A stretch of 64,000 nt of DNA. It comes from Paraburkholderia fungorum (lineage in GTDB: Bacteria > Pseudomonadota > Gammaproteobacteria > Burkholderiales > Burkholderiaceae). The position numbers and the translations under genes are program-made. Of this stretch, positions 26,542 to 34,679 are shown in pieces; the first letter of the stretch is position 1; each line of letters opens with the position of its first letter. The notes under the pieces are model-generated. The model was not told the origin of the DNA and ran no database searches. It worked only from the letters and a program-made list of their open reading frames with translations. The stretch lies in assembly GCF_902833645.1 (NCBI RefSeq), contig NZ_CADFGE010000002.1, forward strand, positions 251,158 through 315,157. The letters run 5' to 3'.

Positions 26542-27351
26542 TCAGGCAGCAGAACATAGCGCGAACAATTGGCGCTGGCTGGAAATACCCAGCCGGGCGT
26601 AAGCGCGCTTCTGATACGTAATCACGCTAGTGGCCTTGATCCCCATTTGCGCGGCGATCTCGGCCGCATTGGCGCCTTCCAGCGTGCCGCGCAGCACGTC
26701 GATCTCGCGCGGCGTCAGTGTCGGGCAGGCCCGTCTCACGCGCGCCAGCATCGCGGCTGCCGTACCTTGCTGATGCTGGCCATTGAGCGCGTAATGGCTT
26801 TTCGCCGCATGCGCGAACAGGTGCGCCACGCTCTCCACATGCTCCAGTTCACCCGGTTGAAACATGCCATAGGCGCGGTCGCGATACAGATTGATCGACA
26901 GCCAGACGCTTTCCATTGGTTGCAGAAGCAACGATAAGCGGTCGGACACGTTGGGCTGCGCATAGCAGGCGGCGCGGTAGGCTTCGTTTTCGATTTCTTC
27001 GCTTTGCTGCTGGTGCAGCACTAACGCCTCCTGCGGCTGCTTCGCTTGCGGACGGCCGATGATGGCGCGATTGCCGTCGAGGGCATAGAAGTGCGTCGCG
27101 TAGTGGTCGGCGACATTGCGCAGAAAGCGGCCGCCCCGATGGTCGGCGGCGGAGACGGTACGCGGCCGCGCGTCGAACTCATAGGCAAAAATCGTGCACT
27201 GCGAAACGGGCAGCGCGTCGCCGACGGTTTTCAGAATACTTGCAGCAAGCGCGTCCGGGTCGGCATGCGAGATCGACATGACGAGGTCGGTAACACGCGA
27301 GGTATTGATGTGCCCGCTGCGGGGCGGTGTGGATACGCGCCAGGAACGCAT
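26542..27351 (-). CDS. LuxR-family (FixJ/NarL-type HTH) transcriptional regulator
   Basis: About 269 residues from the ATG at 27351; the frame extends to 27534, but the upstream part looks non-coding. The C-terminus (about 200-265) is a LuxR-type helix-turn-helix: CPTLTPREIDVLRGTLEGANAAEIAAQMGIKATSVITYQKRAYARLGI. The N-terminal 190 residues do not show the canonical autoinducer-binding motif; they begin near a region with CTIFAYEFDARPRTVSAAD and look like a GAF/PAS-type sensor. The regulator therefore probably responds to something other than acyl-homoserine lactone. It is transcribed away from the LysR gene and has no obvious partner; the next gene upstream is a MipA/OmpV-like porin. Confidence 0.82.
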   Translation of the reverse strand: MRSWRVSTPPRSGHINTSRVTDLVMSISHADPDALAASILKTVGDALPVSQCTIFAYEFDARPRTVSAADHRGGRFLRNVADHYATHFYALDGNRAIIGRPQAKQPQEALVLHQQQSEEIENEAYRAACYAQPNVSDRLSLLLQPMESVWLSINLYRDRAYGMFQPGELEHVESVAHLFAHAAKSHYALNGQHQQGTAAAMLARVRRACPTLTPREIDVLRGTLEGANAAEIAAQMGIKATSVITYQKRAYARLGISSQRQLFALCSAA

Positions 27352-27606
27352 GATAAAGGCGAGCTTGCCAAGCTTGGGTTTCGGTCCGGCAAGCGTAGCA
27401 CAACGGGGCGCGAGCCAATGTCGAACGGGACCCGGCGTGGCAGCGGTTTCTGGAAGCGCGGGTGGCAGAACAGCGCAGTCTTCTGCCACGCGCCAGCCCG
27501 GTTGATTGACAATGGGCGGGGTTAGCGGGTCCACTGCGCAACGACCGTAGCCCGGCCGTCGCGAAAGACACCGGCTATCGCGCCTTGCAGCAAACCCGCG
27601 CGTCCA

Positions 27607-28524
27607 TCAGAAGCGATAGTTGATCGAGATATCGGCTACACCGGTGGCCCTGGTGTGCGTAATTGGACTATTGCCCGCACTGCCGACCAGTTGTTCGAAT
27701 GCGCCGTCGGCGGTGGCAAACCAGTGCTTGTCGAATAGCCATACCATGCTGACGCCGAACCCTACCGACTTGAAACCCGCGCTCGCGTGATACTGCGAAT
27801 ATTGCGAGTGCGCCGCCTGATTCTGGTTCACACCATACCAGGCATTCATGTAGTTAGAGTCCGCAAGCGTCACGTTCGGCCCGGCGAACCAGAAGAATTT
27901 CTTGGAGCTGCCCGGCAACGGCATATAAGCGCCGAGATCGCCGATCCAGCCGTTCGAGCCGCCGAAATAGCGCCGGACATCCGCGCGCAGCACGAGCGGG
28001 AAATCCTTCGACACGACATATTCCCCGGAGAGTTTGAGGCCCGGCGCGGGATTGATGTTGCCGAGTCCGTTCAACTCCTGCTGATCGTCATGCGCGCGGC
28101 GCCCGAGATCGTAGACGGCTGCAAGACTCGCGCGCCAGTTCTGCCCTTGGGCGAAGTTGACCCCGAGGCCTTCGCCGCTCGAAAAGAAGAACAGGTCCTT
28201 GTAACGCACGTCGACGCTTGGACCCGCCATCAGGTGATACCTGTCCGAGCCTTCGTAACGCGGCTGGAACGACGTCGCCGCGCCAACACGCACCTGCCAG
28301 TCCGGAATCTCCGGCTGCCACATCTTCTGCAGCGGAATGCCTACGGAATACTGCCATTCGCCCAATGGCGAAGGCGTTTGAGCCTGCGCCGAGCCCGGCA
28401 GAACGCCGATACCACCCAGGGTCACGGCGACCAGAGACTTTGCCGCGATACTTGTTCGTTTATTACGAATCTTGCCGATTCGCTTTCTACGGCTGTTCAA
28501 CACCAGAAGCCTCCGTTCTCGCAT
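27607..28524 (-). CDS. MipA/OmpV family outer-membrane protein
   Basis: A 305-residue outer-membrane beta-barrel. A long, basic signal sequence (residues about 15-48, SLVAVTLGGIGVLPGSAQAQ) precedes a mature part rich in alternating aromatic and polar strands. The last strand ends ADISINYRF, with the C-terminal Phe needed for outer-membrane insertion. Segments WQVRVGAATSFQPRYEGSD and PVLRADVRRYFGG-type strands match the MipA/OmpV family, which includes scaffolding proteins for murein enzymes and osmotic or antibiotic-inducible porin-like proteins. The specific role is unknown. It is flanked by the LuxR-type regulator downstream and the msrA gene upstream, each separated by more than 250 bases. 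Confidence 0.88.
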   Translation of the reverse strand: MRERRLLVLNSRRKRIGKIRNKRTSIAAKSLVAVTLGGIGVLPGSAQAQTPSPLGEWQYSVGIPLQKMWQPEIPDWQVRVGAATSFQPRYEGSDRYHLMAGPSVDVRYKDLFFFSSGEGLGVNFAQGQNWRASLAAVYDLGRRAHDDQQELNGLGNINPAPGLKLSGEYVVSKDFPLVLRADVRRYFGGSNGWIGDLGAYMPLPGSSKKFFWFAGPNVTLADSNYMNAWYGVNQNQAAHSQYSQYHASAGFKSVGFGVSMVWLFDKHWFATADGAFEQLVGSAGNSPITHTRATGVADISINYRF

Positions 28525-28848
28525 TTCGCGAAGGGTTTAGGTTCTCGCCCGGACTCCAGAACTGATCACAAACGTCCGGGCGAATGCCGCATTTACTACG
28601 CGCAGCATGTAATTCTTTCAGCAAACGACATGCCTTGTCTGACAAAACGCAGTGGTCGAACCAGATGCCGCCCCGTCAATTGCGCCTTGGTACGAACCGT
28701 GACCTGCGGAAGATTTGTCGACGCATGCTGCTGTGCAAAATGCGGGCCTGGTCGCTGGAGGACCGGTTCGGACAGGGACAATGCAAGGACGGACCGACGG
28801 ATGCTGACAAGCATGCCGTGGCGATGGTGACAGGCAGAATACAGCCAC
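28525..28848. other. Gene-free stretch upstream of the MipA/OmpV gene
   Basis: About 325 bases between the mipA-like start and the terminator of msrA. Short open frames on both strands here have no ribosome sites or recognisable products. It should hold the promoter of the MipA/OmpV gene; I see no other element. Confidence 0.5.
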
Positions 28849-28884
28849 AAAAAAACGTCCGGCGCCGCGTGACACGGCGCCGGA
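28849..28884 (-). terminator. Intrinsic terminator of the msrB-msrA operon
   Basis: Perfect ten-base arms TCCGGCGCCG and CGGCGCCGGA with a seven-base loop. On the minus strand the hairpin is followed by CG and seven T residues. It starts 36 bases after the msrA stop. Confidence 0.92.
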
Positions 28885-28919
28885 ACAGGAAGATTGCCGC
28901 CCGCGCGGCGTTTGCGTTG

Positions 28920-29663
28920 CTACTGCGCCGCTTCGACCAGCACGGGTTTGTCGCGGTAGAGATTCGGGAACAGCCGCTTCAGATTGGCGATCTTCGGCAT
29001 ATCGTTGATGGCGATATAGGCGGAGTTCGGGTGCAAGGTCAGGTAGTTCTGATGGTACGACTCGGCCGGATAAAAGCCCTTGAACGGCTCCGTCTTCGTG
29101 ACGATCGGCGCCGGGAAAGCATGCGCTTTGTCGAGTTGCGCGATGTAACTTTGCGCGACATGCCGCTGTGTGTCATTGAGCGGGAACACCGCCGAACGAT
29201 ATTGCGTGCCGCTGTCCGGCCCCTGGCGGTCCAACTCGGTCGGATCCTGAATCACCGAGAAGTAGACCTGCAACAACTGCCCATAGCTGACCCTGGTGGG
29301 GTCGAACGTGACCTGCACGGATTCCGCGTGGCCCGTGTCGCCGCCGCTGACGATCTCGTACTGCGCCGTGTCGCGCTGACCGCCCGAATAGCCCGCGACC
29401 GCCTTCGTGACGCCTCGCACGTGCTGGAACACGCCCTGAACGCCCCAGAAGCAGCCGCCCGCGAATATGGCGGTTTCTTCGTGCGCGCTCGTGGCTGAGA
29501 CGGGTTCGTCGAGCGCGGGCGGCGCAATGACAACCCCGGCTTCCGACGAAAAGGCCACGCGCTGCGCCAGCAGCAGCGCCAGCGCGCCGAGCCCGAGCGA
29601 AAGCGCGATGGCCGCGCCGCGCGAGCGGGCCGGTTTGCCGATGATGCGTTTCTCGATGTTCAT
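28920..29663 (-). CDS. msrA: Peptide-methionine (S)-S-oxide reductase MsrA, exported or membrane-anchored
   Basis: A 247-residue MsrA. The first about 45 residues hold a basic N-terminus and a hydrophobic segment (GAAIALSLGLGALALLLAQ), a signal anchor or signal peptide. The catalytic domain contains AIFAGGCFWGVQGVF with the nucleophilic Cys, YSGGQRDTAQYE and GHAESVQVTFDP, and YHQNYL near the end. It reduces the S-epimer of methionine sulfoxide in proteins. It lies 19 bases after the msrB gene, which carries a Tat-like signal, so the pair probably repairs envelope proteins. A clear terminator follows. Confidence 0.92.
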   Translation of the reverse strand: MNIEKRIIGKPARSRGAAIALSLGLGALALLLAQRVAFSSEAGVVIAPPALDEPVSATSAHEETAIFAGGCFWGVQGVFQHVRGVTKAVAGYSGGQRDTAQYEIVSGGDTGHAESVQVTFDPTRVSYGQLLQVYFSVIQDPTELDRQGPDSGTQYRSAVFPLNDTQRHVAQSYIAQLDKAHAFPAPIVTKTEPFKGFYPAESYHQNYLTLHPNSAYIAINDMPKIANLKRLFPNLYRDKPVLVEAAQ

Positions 29664-29682
29664 GATGTCTGTCCTGATTCGA

Positions 29683-30195
29683 TCAACTGGTACCGCGCGC
29701 AGCGGGCGTGAAAGTGAGCGCGAGGCCGTTCATGCAATAGCGCAGGCCGGTCGGTTTGGGACCGTCGTCGAATACATGCCCCAGATGGCCGCCGCAGCGC
29801 CGGCACAGTACTTCGTCGCGCGTCATGCCGAACGACTTGTCGGTCCGCGTGATGACCGCGTGATCCAGCGGCTGCCAGAAACTCGGCCAGCCGGTGCCGC
29901 TATCGAACTTCGTTTTCGAAGAGAACAGCGGCAGCGCGCAGCCGGCGCACGCAAACGTGCCGACGCGGTGCTCGTCGTTTAGCGGGCTGCTGAACGGCCG
30001 CTCCGTACCCGCCTCGCGCAGCACGCGGTACTGCGCGTCTGTCAGGAGCTTGTGCCATTCGGCGTCGCTGTGCGCGACCTCGTAAGCCGCCGCGGCGCCC
30101 AACTCCGCCGCGCGTGCGGTGCGCCACGCGGCGGTGCTGCCCGCGAGCGACACCGCGCCGATTAACCTGAAGAAACTTCGTCTGCTGCAAGCCAT
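29683..30195 (-). CDS. msrB: Peptide-methionine (R)-S-oxide reductase MsrB with Tat-type signal
   Basis: A 170-residue MsrB. The N-terminus MACSRRSFFRLIGAVSLAG matches the twin-arginine signal (SRRSFF followed by a hydrophobic stretch), so export in folded form is predicted. The two zinc-binding CxxC motifs are CAGCALPLF and CRRCGGHLGHVF. The catalytic Cys is in GLRYCMNGLALTF. GTGWPSFW is the typical substrate-side motif. Zinc-loaded proteins are plausible Tat cargo. It is the first gene of the msrB-msrA operon. Confidence 0.92.
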   Translation of the reverse strand: MACSRRSFFRLIGAVSLAGSTAAWRTARAAELGAAAAYEVAHSDAEWHKLLTDAQYRVLREAGTERPFSSPLNDEHRVGTFACAGCALPLFSSKTKFDSGTGWPSFWQPLDHAVITRTDKSFGMTRDEVLCRRCGGHLGHVFDDGPKPTGLRYCMNGLALTFTPAARGTS

Positions 30196-30330
30196 GATGA
30201 TCGTCCCGGAAAGTCCGTACCGTTCACCCGTTCAGGCGCTGAACGCGCCGCCCGCGAGTGGTCCCGACACTTAGTCGGCCAGCCACGGTGTTTATGACAG
30301 CATGCGCCTCTTTTTGCGTGATGGCGGTGG

Positions 30331-30873
30331 TTACAGCGGAAATTTCGTGGTCGACAGAATCTCCTTGAGCACCATAAAGGAGCGGATTTGCCGGACGCCC
30401 GGCAGATAGAGCAACTGCTCCGCGTGAAGACGATTGAAGCTCTCGCTGTCGCGCGTGCGGATCGTCATGAAATAGTCGAATTCACCGGTCACGACGTGAC
30501 ATTCCATGCAGCCCGCCACCTTCTGCGCGGCTTTTTCGAACTCGGCGAACGACTCCGGCGTGGACCGATCCAGCACCACGCCGATGATCACCAGCATGCC
30601 CGCCCCGGCCGCCTTCGGGTCGATCAACGCGACGACGCCGCGAATCAGCCCCGACTCCTTTAGCCGCTCGACGCGCCGCAGACAGGCCGGCGCACTCAGT
30701 TTGACTTTGGCCGCCAGCGCCACGTTCGAAATCGACGCGTCGGTTTGCAATTGACGCAGGATCGCCCGGTCGATGCGATCGAGCGCGTGGAGCGAGTCGG
30801 CTCGCGCGGTTGCGCTTGGGGCGGCGGGCACCTCGGCGGCAACGGATCTGCTACGAACTTTTATTGTGCTCAT
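30331..30873 (-). CDS. acdR: Lrp/AsnC-family regulator, AcdR-like
   Basis: A 180-residue Lrp/AsnC regulator with an N-terminal Ala/Ser-rich extension. The helix-turn-helix covers about residues 30-80 (LDRIDRAILRQLQTDASISNVALAAKVKLS, then PACLRRVERLKESGLIRG). The RAM ligand-binding domain with VTGEFDYFMTIR follows. It is divergent from acdS across 160 bases. In plant-associated proteobacteria this gene is AcdR (AcdB), the activator of ACC deaminase, which responds to its substrate and to leucine. The identification rests on family plus position. Confidence 0.88.
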   Translation of the reverse strand: MSTIKVRSRSVAAEVPAAPSATARADSLHALDRIDRAILRQLQTDASISNVALAAKVKLSAPACLRRVERLKESGLIRGVVALIDPKAAGAGMLVIIGVVLDRSTPESFAEFEKAAQKVAGCMECHVVTGEFDYFMTIRTRDSESFNRLHAEQLLYLPGVRQIRSFMVLKEILSTTKFPL

Positions 30874-31033
30874 TGTTTCCTGACCGGTTTTTTATTAGGT
30901 CATCTTCGATTGAATATTTTAAAAAGTATGCTGGAGAGAATTTATTTGCAAGCTCATTTCGAGCGCTTTTCCCTACCATCTGGATAGCGCGGCGGCTTGC
31001 TGCTCGCGCCGAACCTATCATTTCGGAGCTGCC
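30874..31033. promoter_or_regulatory. acdR/acdS divergent regulatory region
   Basis: A 160-base spacer with a pronounced AT-rich core around 30885-30955 (TGAATATTTTAAAAAGTATG). By analogy with the described acdS system this should hold the AcdR (Lrp-type) sites and overlapping FNR/CRP-like sites. I cannot assign individual boxes by eye. Confidence 0.5.
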
Positions 31034-32050
31034 ATGAACCTGCAACGATTCGCACGTTACCCCCTGACTTTCGGGCCCACGCCGATCCAGCCGCTGAAGC
31101 GTTTGAGTGACCACCTGGGCGGCAAGGTGCATTTGTATGCGAAGCGTGAGGACTGCAATAGTGGTTTTGCGTTTGGCGGCAACAAGACGCGCAAGCTTGA
31201 GTATCTGATTCCTGAGGCGTTGGCGCAGGGGTGTGACACGCTGGTATCGATTGGCGGCATCCAGTCGAACCAGACCCGTCAGGTAGCGGCGGTTGCCGCG
31301 CATCTGGGGATGAAGTGCGTGCTGGTGCAGGAGAACTGGGTCAACTATTCGGACGCCGTATACGACCGGGTCGGCAACATCCAGATGTCGCGCATTCTGG
31401 GCGCTGACGTCCGGCTGGTTTCCGACGGTTTCGACATTGGTTTCCGCAAGAGTTGGGAGGACGCCCTGGCGAGCGTGCGTGCTGCGGGCGGCAAGCCATA
31501 CGCGATCCCGGCTGGCTGTTCGGACCACCCGCTGGGCGGCCTGGGGTTTGTCGGTTTTGCTGAAGAGGTACGCCGGCAGGAGGTCGAACTCGGTTTCAAG
31601 TTTGACTATATCGTGGTGTGTTCCGTGACGGGCAGCACTCAGGCGGGGATGGTGGTGGGTTTCGCTGCCGACGGCCGTGCCGAGCGGGTGATTGGCATTG
31701 ATGCATCTGCGAAACCTGCGCAGACGCGGGAGCAGATCATCCGAATCGCGAAGCAGACTGCGGAAAAAGTGGCGCTTGAGCGCGACATTACGAGCAAGGA
31801 CGTGGTATTGGACGAGCGCTACGGCGGCCCGGAGTATGGCTTACCGAACGACGGCACGTTAGAGGCGATCCGCCTGTGCGCGAGACTCGAGGGCGTTCTG
31901 ACTGATCCGGTGTACGAAGGAAAATCGATGCACGGCATGATTGACATGGTTCGCAACGGCGAATTCCCGGAGGGCTCACGCGTGTTGTACGCGCACCTGG
32001 GTGGCGTCCCCGCACTGAACGGCTACAGCTTCCTGTTCCGAAACGGGTAA
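31034..32050 (+). CDS. acdS: 1-aminocyclopropane-1-carboxylate deaminase
   Basis: A 338-residue PLP enzyme that splits the ethylene precursor ACC into 2-oxobutanoate and ammonia, lowering ethylene levels in colonised plants. It matches canonical AcdS throughout: [20 protein letters not shown], the PLP lysine in [31 protein letters not shown] and [14 protein letters not shown]. The Tyr-Glu pair in the last segment is expected for true deaminase rather than D-cysteine desulfhydrase. GGAGCTGCC precedes the ATG. By eye its codon use is more AT-tolerant than the neighbours (many TTG, TTT, GGT codons), which would fit horizontal transfer, a known feature of this gene. Confidence 0.96.
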   Translation: MNLQRFARYPLTFGPTPIQPLKRLSDHLGGKVHLYAKREDCNSGFAFGGNKTRKLEYLIPEALAQGCDTLVSIGGIQSNQTRQVAAVAAHLGMKCVLVQENWVNYSDAVYDRVGNIQMSRILGADVRLVSDGFDIGFRKSWEDALASVRAAGGKPYAIPAGCSDHPLGGLGFVGFAEEVRRQEVELGFKFDYIVVCSVTGSTQAGMVVGFAADGRAERVIGIDASAKPAQTREQIIRIAKQTAEKVALERDITSKDVVLDERYGGPEYGLPNDGTLEAIRLCARLEGVLTDPVYEGKSMHGMIDMVRNGEFPEGSRVLYAHLGGVPALNGYSFLFRNG

Positions 32051-32177
32051 AGAGAAAAACGGACGACGGGTCATAGAAATACGCATCGGCGCGCGCAGCG
32101 CCGCCGGAGGTATGACTGCCTTGTCACTAAGGCGGAATGCGCGAGAACACAGATTCCAGATGCACCACTACCGTGGC

Positions 32178-32295
32178 TGTGCGGGGGACCCGCTTATGAG
32201 CTGGCGGTGTAAAGCCGCTTTCTTTTGCCTACTTTTCTTTGCGGCCGGCAAAGAAAAGTAGGTGCCGCCCCGCACAGGGGCAACGCTAATAGACC
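32178..32295. repeat. Nested inverted-repeat intergenic element, Burkholderiaceae type
   Basis: Inner perfect arms CCTACTTTTCTTTGC (32228-32242) and GCAAAGAAAAGTAGG (32248-32262) flank a five-base loop. Outer arms TGTGCGGGG (32178-32186) and CCCCGCACA (32268-32276) enclose them. The core and the adjoining CAGGGGCAACGCTAATAG tail match, from memory, a short element scattered through intergenic regions of Burkholderia and relatives. It lies 128 bases after acdS and 43 bases before the LysR gene stop, and may end transcription from both sides. Confidence 0.75.
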
Positions 32296-32337
32296 ACTAA
32301 CAAAACAAGGAAAGGCCAAAAGACCAAAAAAACCAGC

Positions 32338-33216
32338 TCACCCTCTCAACCCCTCCCTCAAAAACGCCACAAAAGCCCGAATACTGACCGAACTCTGCCG
32401 ATGCTGCGGATACACCGCATAAACAGTAGCCGCCGAAGGCAAAAACTCATCAAGCACACTCACCAGCAGCCCACTCTCAACGGCCTGAGAAACAATAAAA
32501 TCAGGAAGCCGAACAATCCCAAGCCCGGCGATCGCAGCATCGCGAATCAACTCTCCATTATTGGCCCGCAGCGGCCCATGCACCTCAAACCCTTTCGAAA
32601 CCCCATCCACAACAAAATCCCAACTCACAACCCCACCGTGCCCATACAACAGGCATGAATGCCGCGCCAGATCGGCAGGCCCAACCGGCGCCCCACGCCG
32701 CCGCACATACCCCGGACTACAACACACCACCATCCTCACATCGACAAGCTTCTGCGCGATCAGCGTCGAATCCGGCAACGTGCCGATCCGGATCGCCATA
32801 TCGAACCCCTCACCCACCACGTCGACGGTGCGATCGCTCAACTCCATATCGAAGCGCACCTCCGCATGCTCACGTAGGAAACTCGCCACCAACGGCGACA
32901 GATGCGTCATCCCGAACGACATCGGCGCACTGACCCGCAGCAACCCACGCGGCCCCGCGCGCCCCGCCGACATGGCCTGTTCCGCATCTTCCACCTCGCC
33001 GAGGATGCGCCGCGCGCGCTCATAAAACTCCTGCCCGAGTTCGGTCACGGCCAGCTTGCGCGTATTGCGGATCAGCAACTGCACGCCAAGCCGTTCCTCC
33101 AGCGCCATCACGCGCCGGCTGACGAACTGCTTGGACAGCGCCAGCCGCTTTGCCGCCGCGGTGAAGTTATGAGCGTCGACCGTGGCGACGAAGATCCGCA
33201 TGTCATCGAGTTGCAT
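32338..33216 (-). CDS. LysR-family regulator divergent from a pirin gene
   Basis: About 292 residues of the LysR family, group CrgA/AaeR-like. The winged helix begins MQLDDMRIFVATVDAHNFTAAA with LALSKQFVSRRVMALEERLG, followed by the effector domain. GAGGTGG lies ten bases before the ATG at 33216; a GTG at 33228 would add four residues but would place that motif inside the coding region. It is divergent from the pirin gene, which it probably controls. The 3' half has a marked strand bias (few G on the plus strand) and uses AGG and AGA arginine codons, unlike its 5' half. Confidence 0.87.
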   Translation of the reverse strand: MQLDDMRIFVATVDAHNFTAAAKRLALSKQFVSRRVMALEERLGVQLLIRNTRKLAVTELGQEFYERARRILGEVEDAEQAMSAGRAGPRGLLRVSAPMSFGMTHLSPLVASFLREHAEVRFDMELSDRTVDVVGEGFDMAIRIGTLPDSTLIAQKLVDVRMVVCCSPGYVRRRGAPVGPADLARHSCLLYGHGGVVSWDFVVDGVSKGFEVHGPLRANNGELIRDAAIAGLGIVRLPDFIVSQAVESGLLVSVLDEFLPSAATVYAVYPQHRQSSVSIRAFVAFLREGLRG

Positions 33217-33350
33217 CGTATTGTCCACCTCATCGAGACACTGTTTCCTATTTACACCCGATTATAACCATCCTGATTGACCTAAACTGTCGTTCATGGA
33301 TCGCGGCCAAACATCTGGCCGGATCGTCCACCAGAACCAGGAGAAACACG

Positions 33351-34076
33351 ATGCTCGATATCAGACACGCCAATCAACGCGGCCGCGCGGAACACGGCTG
33401 GCTCAGCTCGCGTCATACGTTTTCTTTCGCGAACTATCACGATCCGAAACAGAACGGCTTTTCCGACCTGCTCGTGATCAACGACGACCGCGTTGCACCG
33501 GCTCAGGGTTTCGGCAAGCACCCGCACCGCGACATGGAGATTTTTTCGTACGTGCTGGAAGGCGCGTTGGAACATAAGGACACGATGGGCACCGGCTCGG
33601 TGATCGTGCCCGGCGACATCCAGTTGATGAGCGCGGGAACCGGCGTCGCGCATAGCGAATACAACCATTCGAAGAGCGAGCCGGTGCACTTCATGCAGAT
33701 CTGGATTGCGCCGGCAAAGCAAGGCACCGCGCCGCGCTACCAGCAACGTCATTTTGGCGCGGACCAGAAGCGCGGCGTGTTGCGTCTCGTGATGTCGCCG
33801 GACGGTGCGGACGGTTCGCTGGTGCTGCAACAGGATGCCCGGGTCTACGCCGGTCTTCTGGACGGTGACGAAACTGCACGCCTCGAACTGGCCAGTAATC
33901 GCTATGCTTATATTCATGTGGCGCGCGGCAGCGTCACAGTGAACGGCGTCGAGCTTGGCGAAGGCGACGGCGCACGGGTCCGCGACGAACAAGCCTTGAC
34001 CTTCACAAAAGGTCACGACGCGGAGGTGTTGGTGTTCGATCTGCGCAATATTGAAGTGTCGGAGTTGTGGGCTTAA
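33351..34076 (+). CDS. Pirin family protein
   Basis: A 241-residue bicupin of the pirin/YhhW family. It starts MLDIRHANQRGRAEHGWLSS. The metal-site residues are in GFGKHPHRDMEIFSYVLEG and AGTGVAHSEYNHS (His, His, His, Glu). QIWIAPAKQGTAPRYQQ is a typical interdomain segment, and the C-terminal cupin is shorter. E. coli YhhW has quercetinase activity in vitro; the physiological role is generally unclear. A strong AGGAG ribosome site precedes the ATG. The next gene, a DoxX protein, often accompanies pirin genes. Confidence 0.92.
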   Translation: MLDIRHANQRGRAEHGWLSSRHTFSFANYHDPKQNGFSDLLVINDDRVAPAQGFGKHPHRDMEIFSYVLEGALEHKDTMGTGSVIVPGDIQLMSAGTGVAHSEYNHSKSEPVHFMQIWIAPAKQGTAPRYQQRHFGADQKRGVLRLVMSPDGADGSLVLQQDARVYAGLLDGDETARLELASNRYAYIHVARGSVTVNGVELGEGDGARVRDEQALTFTKGHDAEVLVFDLRNIEVSELWA

Positions 34077-34176
34077 GCGGTTCAGTGAAACAAGCCGATT
34101 AAGCGGCAGGCTTAAGCGTGGCTCGCTGCGCAGTTCGCGGCGAGCCGGCCCCTTTCCTTACCTTTTGAGAAAAATC

Positions 34177-34590
34177 ATGCGCTATACGCTATTTGAAAAC
34201 CAGAAAGACGCCGTTGTTCTCGTCGCCCGTATCCTGTTGATGGTGTTGTTCGTGATCTTTGGCTGGTCGAAGCTGACCGGCTTTGCCGGCACCGTCGCCT
34301 ATATGACGTCCACCGGCGCGCCGGTTCCGGAATTGTCGGCGGTCATCGCGGTGGTGATGGAGTTTGTGGTCGGCATCGCGCTGCTGGTGGGCTTCTACAC
34401 GCGCCCGCTTGCCCTGCTGCTGGCGCTTTATACGCTGGGCACGGCGATCATTGGCCACCACTTCTGGAACATGACGGGCGCCGCCCAGTACGAAAACATG
34501 ATCAACTTCTACAAGAACATCAGCATCATGGGTGGATTGCTGCTGTTGTGTGTGACCGGAGCCGGCAAGTATTCGATCGACCGCCGTTAG
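34177..34590 (+). CDS. DoxX family membrane protein
   Basis: A 137-residue inner-membrane protein with four predicted helices: VVLVARILLMVLFVIFGWSK, LSAVIAVVMEFVVGIALLVGF, PLALLLALYTLGTAIIGHHFW and ISIMGGLLLLCVTGAG. Motifs ILLMVLFVIFGWSKLTGF and TGAPVPEL are typical of the DoxX/YphA family, linked to redox or thiol stress in some bacteria. The frame is open from 34051, but that part is the inter-gene region, and the ATG at 34177 begins the family. It follows the pirin gene by 100 bases and ends at a strong terminator. Confidence 0.88.
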   Translation: MRYTLFENQKDAVVLVARILLMVLFVIFGWSKLTGFAGTVAYMTSTGAPVPELSAVIAVVMEFVVGIALLVGFYTRPLALLLALYTLGTAIIGHHFWNMTGAAQYENMINFYKNISIMGGLLLLCVTGAGKYSIDRR

Positions 34591-34622
34591 GACCACGGTG
34601 CGCTTGTTCCGCAAGCGCAGCA

Positions 34623-34655
34623 AAAAAGCCGCCCCAATTGCCCGGGCGGCTTTTT
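34623..34655. terminator. Bidirectional intrinsic terminator
   Basis: Perfect arms AAAAAGCCGCCC and GGGCGGCTTTTT around a nine-base loop, with A- and T-runs on both sides. It serves the DoxX gene on the plus strand and the alkB gene on the minus strand, whose stops are 33 and 25 bases away. Confidence 0.92.
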
Positions 34656-34679
34656 ATTTGCATCATCAAGCGGTGCGCG

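Noticed and set aside
26542..27351. Quorum-sensing LuxR receptor
   Set aside because: The C-terminal helix-turn-helix fits LuxR-type proteins, but the N-terminal domain lacks the recognisable acyl-homoserine-lactone pocket pattern and no luxI-type gene is nearby.
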